From Oscillospiraceae bacterium (GTDB lineage: Bacteria; Bacillota; Clostridia; Oscillospirales; Ruminococcaceae): 6,179 nucleotides of DNA. The stretch spans positions 1 through 6,179 of the forward strand of contig JAEDMB010000113.1 of assembly GCA_016303235.1 (NCBI GenBank), read 5' to 3'. The translations under genes were made by a program, and so were the position numbers. This document shows, piece by piece, positions 1 through 4,997 of the stretch (position 1 is its first letter; the number at the start of each line of letters is the position of its first letter). The notes beneath the pieces were generated by a model that had not been told where the DNA came from, did no database searches, and saw only the letters and a program-made list of their open reading frames with translations.

Positions 1-105
1 AAAAATTACAGCAAGGACGATATAATTATTGTATGTGTTTCCGGCAGAGGAGACAAGGACGTTGCAGCAATAGCAAGATACAGAGGAGTTGATATCAATG
101 AGTAG
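1..105 (+). CDS. trpB: Tryptophan synthase beta subunit, C-terminal 34 residues (5' part outside window)
   Basis: Frame 1 is open from the first base to a TAG at 103-105 and encodes 34 residues. They contain VCVSGRGDKDV followed by a short helix, which is the usual C-terminus of TrpB. The SGRGDKD segment belongs to the PLP-dependent beta subunit that joins indole (channelled from TrpA) and serine into tryptophan in the cytoplasm. The catalytic lysine and the rest of the protein lie upstream of the window. The last 8 nt overlap the start of trpA, the usual arrangement for the two subunits of one complex, which supports translational coupling. The identification rests on a short but distinctive tail plus the trpA neighbour. 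Confidence 0.93.
   Translation, partial: KNYSKDDIIIVCVSGRGDKDVAAIARYRGVDINE
82..88 (+). promoter_or_regulatory. Ribosome binding site of trpA
   Basis: AGAGGAG lies inside the trpB coding sequence, 9 nt before the ATG at 98. It decides the trpA start: an in-frame TTG at 89 would touch this site and leave no spacing, so the ATG is preferred. Confidence 0.8.
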
Positions 106-871
106 AATTAAAAACGCTTTCGCAAATAACAACAAGGCATTTATCGCATTCCTTACGGCTGGAGACCCCTCAATTGATAAAACTGAAGAATTTATATACA
201 AGCTCATAGAGGGCGGAGCTGATTTGATTGAAATCGGAATACCCTTTTCAGACCCTATTGCTGAGGGTGCTGTTATACAGTCTGCAAATATACGTTCGCT
301 TTCGGGCGGTACTCGCATAAAGAATGTTTTTGAACTCGTTGAAAGAGTAAGAAAAAATACACAGATACCGCTTGTATTTCTTACATATATAAATACTGTT
401 TTCAAATACGGTACAGAGGAATTTTTCAGGAAATGCAGTGAAACAGGTATTGACGGAATTATTATTCCCGATTTGCCTTTTGAGGAAAAGGGAGAAATAA
501 AGGAATCTGCAAATAAATACGGCGTTGATATAATTTCGCTTATAGCTCCGACATCTGAAAACAGAATAAAGCTGATAGCACAGGAATCAGAGGGCTTTGT
601 ATATGTTGTGTCATCAATGGGCGTTACAGGAATGAGAAGTGAAATTAAAACTGATTTGGAATCTATTACGGAATCCGTAAGAAAGTACACTGATAATCCG
701 ATTGCAATAGGCTTTGGAATAAATTCTCCCGAACAGGCTGAAAAATATTCAAAAATTGCCGACGGCGTAATAGTGGGAAGTGCAATTGTAAAAATTATAG
801 AACAGCACGGAGAAGATTCCGGAGAATATCTTAAGGAATATGCAAATAAAATGAAATCTGCAATGATTTGA
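98..871 (+). CDS. trpA: Tryptophan synthase alpha subunit
   Basis: This 257-aa protein has the normal TrpA length. In the cytoplasmic alpha2beta2 complex it cleaves indole-3-glycerol phosphate to indole and glyceraldehyde 3-phosphate. The TIM-barrel signatures appear in order: AFLTAGDP (residues 17-24), LIEIGIPFSDP (43-53) with the catalytic glutamate at 45, LVFLTYINTVFKYG, IIIPDLPFEE, the loop-6 segment VYVVSSMGVTGMRSE, and the phosphate-binding pair GFGI and GVIVGSAIV near the C-terminus. The second catalytic acid, Asp60 in the Salmonella enzyme (LADGP), is Glu56 here (IAEGA). From memory this Asp-to-Glu form occurs in many Firmicutes, so I do not read it as inactivation. The ATG at 98 is chosen over the in-frame TTG at 89 because of ribosome binding site spacing. 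It overlaps trpB by 8 nt and is followed by a hairpin, so it is probably the last gene of the trp operon. Confidence 0.97.
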   Translation: MSRIKNAFANNNKAFIAFLTAGDPSIDKTEEFIYKLIEGGADLIEIGIPFSDPIAEGAVIQSANIRSLSGGTRIKNVFELVERVRKNTQIPLVFLTYINTVFKYGTEEFFRKCSETGIDGIIIPDLPFEEKGEIKESANKYGVDIISLIAPTSENRIKLIAQESEGFVYVVSSMGVTGMRSEIKTDLESITESVRKYTDNPIAIGFGINSPEQAEKYSKIADGVIVGSAIVKIIEQHGEDSGEYLKEYANKMKSAMI

Positions 872-883
872 AACAGTTTTTTT

Positions 884-914
884 AAGGGCGGAATTTAAAA
901 AAATATCCGCCCTT
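884..914 (+). terminator. Hairpin after trpA, probable intrinsic terminator
   Basis: AAGGGCGGA (884-892) pairs with TCCGCCCTT (906-914) over 9 bp. The A/T loop can extend the stem by about 4 more pairs if A905 is bulged. The 3' side runs into TTTAATGCATTT, a poor T tract, so termination may be incomplete and some read-through into the regulator gene is possible. The stem core GGGCGGA/TCCGCCC recurs at 3791-3809. Confidence 0.6.
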
Positions 915-926
915 TAATGCATTTAC

Positions 927-935
927 GGAGGGAGG
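927..935 (+). promoter_or_regulatory. Strong ribosome binding site of the AraC-family gene, placed before an ATT codon
   Basis: GGAGGGAGG holds two overlapping anti-16S matches. The spacing to the ATT at 940-942 is 8 nt from the first GGAGG (927-931) or 4 nt from the second (931-935). No ATG, GTG or TTG in any frame lies within normal distance downstream. The only nearby ATG (917) is upstream of the site and opens a 7-codon frame ending at TAA 938-940. This site is the main evidence for a non-canonical start. Confidence 0.75.
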
Positions 936-939
936 AATA

Positions 940-1794
940 ATTATATATATTAATTCTGCATATCTTAACAATCATATTCTGCCGGTAGCGGACAATTCAA
1001 AACCGCTTATTGTTACAAGTTGCGGGAATTACCGCATTAAAACAAGAAATATCTTCGAAACAAGACGTCCGAACGGAAGAAAAGATTATCAGCTTTTGTA
1101 TATTGCATCAGGAAAGGCACATTTTTTTAAAAACAGTAAGGAGTATACAGTTTCAGCCGGAAATATTATCGTATACTCTCCACACGAACCGCAGAATTAT
1201 GTCTATTACAGAGAAGATAAAACTGATGTTTACTGGGTGCATTTTACGGGCTATGACGTTGAAAATATACTTGCCGGATATGGTATCAACGCAAAGGATA
1301 ATATACTTTATATCGGCACATCACCTGATTATCAGTGGCTGTTTGGTCAGATTATTCAGGAACTTCAGCTGTGCAGACCGAAATATGAAGAACTTCTTCC
1401 ATTGCTTTTAAGAAATATATTTATTCTTATGGGAAGAAGTATTGAAACAAATAAAAAATTCAGTGACGCAACAGAAAAGGAAATTGCATTTGCCGTGCAT
1501 TATTTCCGTATCAATTACAGCACTGAAATAAATATAGATAAATATGCAGAATCCCGGAATATGAGTGTCTGCTGGTTTATAAGGTGTTTCAAACAGATTA
1601 CAGGTCAGACTCCGTTGCAGTATATTCTTTCGCTCAGAATTTCAAATGCACAGAGTCTGCTTGAAAATACTGATTATTCAATTTCTGAAATCGCATCGAG
1701 TGTCGGATATGACAATGCACTTTATTTCAGCAGAATTTTCCGTAAGCAGACGGGAATATCTCCGAGTGAATACCGCAAAAAAAGAAATATCTGA
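940..1794 (+). CDS. AraC-family transcriptional regulator (cupin sensor + AraC HTH), apparent ATT start
   Basis: Reading from ATT 940 gives 284 residues, a typical length for this family. An N-terminal cupin-like sensor domain is seen at about residues 44-110, with PNGRKDYQLLYIASGKAHF, AGNIIVYSPHEPQNY and VYWVHFTGYD. The C-terminal AraC/XylS DNA-binding domain spans about 190-282, with a first helix-turn-helix around INIDKYAESRNMS and a second at SISEIASSVGYDNALYFSR, ending in the family hallmark FRKQTGISPSEYR. Such proteins usually sense a sugar or other small ligand and activate nearby genes, but the ligand and target here cannot be read from sequence. The gene follows the trp hairpin in the same direction, with no evident link to tryptophan. 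The first conventional in-frame start, TTG 1096, falls inside the YQLLYI strand and lacks a well-spaced ribosome binding site, so the longer form is strongly preferred. ATA 943 is a weaker alternative start. A point mutation or base-call error at an original ATG is possible. Confidence 0.9.
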   Translation: MIYINSAYLNNHILPVADNSKPLIVTSCGNYRIKTRNIFETRRPNGRKDYQLLYIASGKAHFFKNSKEYTVSAGNIIVYSPHEPQNYVYYREDKTDVYWVHFTGYDVENILAGYGINAKDNILYIGTSPDYQWLFGQIIQELQLCRPKYEELLPLLLRNIFILMGRSIETNKKFSDATEKEIAFAVHYFRINYSTEINIDKYAESRNMSVCWFIRCFKQITGQTPLQYILSLRISNAQSLLENTDYSISEIASSVGYDNALYFSRIFRKQTGISPSEYRKKRNI

Positions 1795-1797
1795 AAT

Positions 1798-2601
1798 TCA
1801 TTTCCCGAACATTTCGGAGAATACTTTATAATTGCGTTCATCTCTCTTATTGTTTACAAGTACGGGGAAAATTATTTCTTTAAAGCAGTAATTATAATTT
1901 TCACTTATAATTACATCATAGAAAGCCTGTGCAACGATTTCGGGAGGATTTCTGAAAGCTCCGCAACCGAAAGCTCCGAGAACTATCGAATCGGCATTGT
2001 TATCCATAGCCGACTGAAAAATATTTCTTATTCTTGCCTTGTGAACTTTAAGAAGTGTATTTTTATCAAAATTGTTGTTGGTAAGTATGGGGGCGGTAGA
2101 GGTTATAATATCGGCTCTGAAGAATTTTTCACGCATTTCCGGAAGAATAGTATCAGTTTTGAAAACAGTCATATCGGGCGAATATATTATGCGGTCTGAA
2201 AGCCATCTTTTATTCTCACATTCCGAGTGATATTTATAAAAAAATTCATCAAATTTCTGATTTGAAATTACAGGGTAAAGGGTACTGCAACGGCAGAGAC
2301 ATTCCTCCTGAGTAATTGCACCACATTTTACAAGTCCGCCCGCTTCGAAAGGGTCAGCAAAGTTTAGAACGGCAACTTTATTGTATTTTTCCGCAAGCGG
2401 TTCTGCTACGGCAAGACTTCTTTCGTTTACAACAGTTATTTTGCAGGAATCATAAAGCGGTCTTTTATCCGTATGAAATCCGGAATCATACATCTTTGAA
2501 TTTTCTATTCCCGATTCAACGGAATTTTTCAGAACGGGATTATCTCTGCACTGTTTAAGAGTATCATTGAATATTTCGGTAAGCTTTTCGTAGATAGTCA
2601 T
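1798..2601 (-). CDS. TIGR02452-type poly(ADP-ribose) glycohydrolase-like protein
   Basis: This 267-aa protein matches the microbial PARG-like family (TIGR02452; macrodomain fold). Residues 79-110 carry the core: NFADPFEAGGL, then GAITQEECLCRCSTLYP, where Q98-E99-E100 is the QEE signature with the catalytic glutamate. Residues 208-220 (LGAFGCGAFRNPP) form the conserved C-terminal macrodomain loop. Known bacterial PARGs carry GGG-X(6-8)-QEE; here the third glycine is Leu90 with spacing kept, so the nucleotide-binding loop is atypical. The family removes ADP-ribose from modified proteins or nucleic acids in the cytoplasm; the substrate here is unknown. The ATG at 2601-2599 has a good ribosome binding site (AGGAGA). 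The gene begins 17 nt after the nspC stop, so it should be co-transcribed with the polyamine genes as the last operon member. Its stop lies 3 nt from the stop of the convergent regulator. Confidence 0.87.
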   Translation of the reverse strand: MTIYEKLTEIFNDTLKQCRDNPVLKNSVESGIENSKMYDSGFHTDKRPLYDSCKITVVNERSLAVAEPLAEKYNKVAVLNFADPFEAGGLVKCGAITQEECLCRCSTLYPVISNQKFDEFFYKYHSECENKRWLSDRIIYSPDMTVFKTDTILPEMREKFFRADIITSTAPILTNNNFDKNTLLKVHKARIRNIFQSAMDNNADSIVLGAFGCGAFRNPPEIVAQAFYDVIISENYNYCFKEIIFPVLVNNKRDERNYKVFSEMFGK

Positions 2602-2610
2602 TTTTTTATG

Positions 2611-2616
2611 TCTCCT
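2611..2616 (-). promoter_or_regulatory. Ribosome binding site of the PARG-like gene
   Basis: On the minus strand, AGGAGA lies 9 nt before the ATG at 2601 and begins 2 nt after the nspC stop codon. It fixes the start and suggests efficient reinitiation or independent initiation directly behind nspC. Confidence 0.75.
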
Positions 2617-2618
2617 TT

Positions 2619-3761
2619 TTAAAGTCTCGATTTGAAATCATCATAGCCGAATTTTTTAAGAATTTCCGCAGAACCGTCTGATTTAAGAAGAGCTATTGAC
2701 GGCAAGGGCATACCGTTGAAAGTGTTGTTTTTCACCATCGAATAAATAGCCATATCTTCAAAAATCAAAGTATCTCCGACTGCAAGAGGAGTATCAAATG
2801 AATATTCACCGATAACATCTCCAGCAAGACAGGTCTGCGAGCCGAGACGGTATGAATATTTCTTTTCGCCTGATTTTCCGGAATGTTTAAGAGGTGGTCT
2901 GTAAGGCATTTCAAGAACATCGGGCATATGACAAGATGCAGATGTATCAAGAATTGCAATCGGCATATCATTTTCAGTAATGTCAAGAACTTTTGTAATT
3001 AAATAACCTGCATTTAGTGCGAAAGCCTCCCCAGGTTCGAGAAATACTTCAAGATTATATTTATTCTGCATACGTCTGATACAGTTTTCAAGGCGTGGAA
3101 TATCATAGTCGGAACGTGTAATATGATGACCTCCGCCGAAATTAATCCATTCCATATTTTTCAGATACTTTCCGAATTTTTCCTCAACAGCATTGAGAGT
3201 AGTTTCCAAATCATCGGAATTTTGTTCGCAGAGTGTATGGAAATGCAGACCGCTTACACCTTGTAAATCATCGGGACGGAAATTTTTCAGAGTAATTCCG
3301 AGCCTTGATTTTGGTGAACAGGGGTCATAAATTTCGTGACCTTCCTGTGTTGAACATTCGGGATTTATGCGTAATCCGATTTTTTTTCCTGCTTTCAGAA
3401 CTTTTTCACGGTACTTGTCAAGCTGACTGAATGAATTGAATATAACGTGATTCGAGTATTTCAGAATTTCATCAAATTCACTTTCACGGTATCCCGCAGA
3501 AAATACGTGATTTTCCTTTCCCATACATTCAAATCCGAGACGTGCCTCATAAAGACCGCTTGATGCCGTACCGCTTACATACTGACCTATAAGCGGATAG
3601 AGATGATAGCACGAAAATGCTTTCTGTGCGAGAAGTATTTTACAGCCTGTACGTTCTTCAACGCCGTGGAGAATTTCAAGATTTTCAGTGAGCTTTTTTT
3701 CATCGATTATATAGCAGGGAGTTTCAAAATCGGGATTATTTCTGATAAAATTTTCAATCAT
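2619..3761 (-). CDS. nspC: Carboxynorspermidine/carboxyspermidine decarboxylase
   Basis: This 380-aa protein is an alanine-racemase-fold type PLP decarboxylase of the NspC/CASDC family and has the family's usual length. Landmarks are TPCYIID (14-20), the PLP lysine K47 in ILLAQKAFSCY, GLHFHTLCEQ (171-180), the phosphate-binding glycines in NFGGGHH (207-213), EPGEAF (242-247), DTSASCHMPDVLEMPYRP (272-289), and the probable catalytic Cys311 in SQTCLAGD. It decarboxylates carboxyspermidine or carboxynorspermidine to spermidine or norspermidine, the step after the dehydrogenase at 4998-6179. The frame stays open upstream to 3941, but that would read through the hairpin and the preceding gene. The ATG at 3761 is at the family start, with a modest AAAGG site (3769-3773) 7 nt upstream. 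It is separated from its pathway partner by three genes. The choice between spermidine and norspermidine cannot be made from sequence. Confidence 0.95.
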   Translation of the reverse strand: MIENFIRNNPDFETPCYIIDEKKLTENLEILHGVEERTGCKILLAQKAFSCYHLYPLIGQYVSGTASSGLYEARLGFECMGKENHVFSAGYRESEFDEILKYSNHVIFNSFSQLDKYREKVLKAGKKIGLRINPECSTQEGHEIYDPCSPKSRLGITLKNFRPDDLQGVSGLHFHTLCEQNSDDLETTLNAVEEKFGKYLKNMEWINFGGGHHITRSDYDIPRLENCIRRMQNKYNLEVFLEPGEAFALNAGYLITKVLDITENDMPIAILDTSASCHMPDVLEMPYRPPLKHSGKSGEKKYSYRLGSQTCLAGDVIGEYSFDTPLAVGDTLIFEDMAIYSMVKNNTFNGMPLPSIALLKSDGSAEILKKFGYDDFKSRL

Positions 3762-3788
3762 ATTTTTGCCTTTCGTTTTGATATATTT

Positions 3789-3816
3789 ATGGGCGGAGTC
3801 AGTCCGCCCATTTTTT
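3789..3816. terminator. Strong intergenic hairpin between the unknown gene and nspC
   Basis: ATGGGCGGA (3789-3797) pairs perfectly with TCCGCCCAT (3803-3811) around a 5-nt loop. On the plus strand the stem runs directly into six T (3811-3816), an ideal intrinsic terminator, yet no plus-strand gene ends here. In the direction of the operon the stem is followed by AAATATATC, not a T tract. It could act as an mRNA processing or stabilising element, a partial terminator reducing nspC expression, or a block to antisense transcription. The hairpin is certain; the role is not. Confidence 0.55.
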
Positions 3817-4462
3817 ATGAATATCTCAGATATTTCAAGCTTTTGTATTCGTAATCGGGAACTTTCCGGAAAAACATTTTTTCTCTGAAATCCGATTTTT
3901 CGCAGTTTATTATATTTAAGGTATGAAGTCCGTAATACCATATACCTGTATCGTGTTCAACGATTCTTTCGTTGAAAACAATTCTGCCGTATTCATTTTT
4001 ATGGAGTCTGAAAGCTGTTTCGTAAATTCTGTCAGTATAGCTGAAAGGAGATTTTTTATCTGTATATGATTCATTATGTCCACGGCGTTTCGGACAGCTG
4101 GAATAAAAATTCTCATCGCAGAACATTATTTTATATATATTATCTTCTTTTAAAATACGTATATTCGGGATAAGATTGTGATAATTCCAGAAAGTATCAC
4201 GCTTTCCCTCCGTAAAAATTTCGTTGCCATACTTCTTGAATTTCTCGTAAGACTGTTTTATTCCATTTGGATACTGCCAGAAATTCAGCGAATGTAAAAG
4301 CACTTCGCAGTCAGGCATTTTACTGCTGTTTATTTCTTTCGGACAGAAATCTGCGGGCTTTGGATTTATGGGAGCAAATTTAAGGGAATTTCTTGTATTG
4401 GCATAATTTGCATAGCGGACATCTTTATAATAATAAACTGAAATATACTGTATAAAAAGCAT
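3815..4462 (-). CDS. Protein of unknown function, 215 aa
   Basis: I do not recognise a family. The 215-residue product is rich in Tyr, Phe, Asn and Lys, has no signal peptide or clear membrane helix, and looks like a soluble cytoplasmic protein. It has five cysteines (40, 52, 115, 123, 187); C115 and C123 flank a short segment (CDENFYSSC) that could bind metal, but no paired second site is evident. The most structured-looking part is residues 157-187, EYGRIVFNERIVEHDTGIW followed by YYGLHTLNIINC, resembling beta strands. The ATG at 4462-4460 shares its first base with the last base of the preceding YbjQ stop (TAATG), and there is no Shine-Dalgarno site, so translation probably depends on termination-reinitiation. 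A real gene is supported by this coupling, by its length, and by its tight fit between two recognisable genes. Function is unknown; co-transcription with polyamine genes is the only clue. Confidence 0.72.
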   Translation of the reverse strand: MLFIQYISVYYYKDVRYANYANTRNSLKFAPINPKPADFCPKEINSSKMPDCEVLLHSLNFWQYPNGIKQSYEKFKKYGNEIFTEGKRDTFWNYHNLIPNIRILKEDNIYKIMFCDENFYSSCPKRRGHNESYTDKKSPFSYTDRIYETAFRLHKNEYGRIVFNERIVEHDTGIWYYGLHTLNIINCEKSDFREKMFFRKVPDYEYKSLKYLRYS

Positions 4463-4773
4463 TACACAAATTTAACGGCAGTACCGTATGCGATAACTTC
4501 CGCAGCACCCTGCATAATTGCAGATGATGCATAGCGGATATTTACAATGGCATCTGCTCCAAGCTTTTCGGCTTCCTGAACCATTCTTTTTGTAGCGATA
4601 GCACGGGCTTCGTTCATCATTTCGTTGTATTCCCTGAGTTCACCGCCTACGATAGTTTTAAAGCTGGACATAATATCCTTTCCGACGTGCTTTGACTGAA
4701 TAGTTGAACCCTTGACAAGTCCGAGCATTTCGAGATTTTTTCCGGAGATATAATCAGTATTTACTAATATCAT
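4462..4773 (-). CDS. YbjQ/UPF0145 family protein
   Basis: This 103-aa protein is close to the usual length (E. coli YbjQ is about 107 aa). Family signatures are KTIVGGELREY (39-49), the helix EARAIATKRMVQEAEKLGADAIVNIRY (55-81, given in key residues), and the C-terminal AYGTAVKFV. The family is annotated as a putative heavy-metal-binding domain and forms ring-like oligomers in solved members; its cellular role is not established. The ATG at 4773 is preferred to an in-frame TTG at 4791 because it follows GAGGAAGG at suitable spacing and gives the standard MILVNTDYISG start. The gene overlaps the upstream membrane-protein gene by 20 nt and the downstream unknown gene by 1 nt, so all three are probably translated together. 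Confidence 0.92.
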   Translation of the reverse strand: MILVNTDYISGKNLEMLGLVKGSTIQSKHVGKDIMSSFKTIVGGELREYNEMMNEARAIATKRMVQEAEKLGADAIVNIRYASSAIMQGAAEVIAYGTAVKFV

Positions 4774-4984
4774 CGTCTTCACCTTCCTCAATTTCGTTTA
4801 TTCTTTCAATTAGAGTGTATATTGAAACCGCAATACCGCCGATTGCAATAAGGGCAAAAATTATACCAACAATTCCCATTGAACATACTGAAAGCAGACA
4901 CATAACTGCATAGATTACGAGATACAAAACAAGTATCACCGTAATTACAACAGGAGCAATAATTTTTTTATTATGTTTTTTCAT
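4754..4984 (-). CDS. Small two-helix membrane protein with acidic DDDISKY tail
   Basis: This 76-residue protein has a basic N-terminus (MKKHNKK), two predicted transmembrane helices at about 8-31 and 36-58, and a charged C-terminal tail (ERINEIEEGEDDDISKY). From memory, similar small proteins ending in an acidic DDxSKY tail sit upstream of YbjQ-family genes in other clostridia. That suggests a functional pair in which the membrane protein anchors or partners the YbjQ protein, though this is inference. The ATG at 4984 begins 13 nt after the dehydrogenase stop. No Shine-Dalgarno site is visible, so translation may rely on coupling to the upstream gene. The frame is open further upstream, but that part overlaps the end of the dehydrogenase and adds no recognisable sequence. 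Its 3' end overlaps the YbjQ gene by 20 nt. Confidence 0.85.
   Translation of the reverse strand: MKKHNKKIIAPVVITVILVLYLVIYAVMCLLSVCSMGIVGIIFALIAIGGIAVSIYTLIERINEIEEGEDDDISKY
4782..4789 (-). promoter_or_regulatory. Ribosome binding site of the YbjQ-family gene, inside the membrane-protein gene
   Basis: On the minus strand, GAGGAAGG provides two possible anchors (GAGG 12 nt and AAGG 8 nt before the ATG at 4773). The same bases encode the acidic tail of the membrane protein, so this stretch serves both coding and initiation. It rules out the TTG at 4791 as the start. Confidence 0.65.
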
Positions 4985-4997
4985 AACGTAATTTTTA

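Noticed and set aside
872..939. A trp-type attenuator, T-box or other riboswitch between trpA and the regulator.
   Set aside because: The gap is only 68 nt and holds one hairpin and a ribosome binding site, too short for a T-box or known aptamer.
917..940. A 7-codon leader-like frame (ATG 917 to TAA 938-940) before the regulator.
   Set aside because: It contains no amino-acid repeat or regulatory logic, has no ribosome binding site of its own and overlaps the regulator's site; chance is the simplest explanation.
1096..1098. TTG 1096 as the start of the AraC-family protein.
   Set aside because: It falls inside a conserved strand of the sensor domain and lacks a correctly spaced ribosome binding site.
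1010..1411. A 133-codon plus-strand frame inside the AraC-family gene.
   Set aside because: It overlaps the cupin domain in another frame, starts with TTG and has no recognisable sequence.
3762..3941. A 60-residue N-terminal extension of nspC (open frame up to 3941).
   Set aside because: It would be read through the hairpin and the end of the upstream gene, adds no family sequence, and the ATG at 3761 matches the normal family start with a ribosome binding site.
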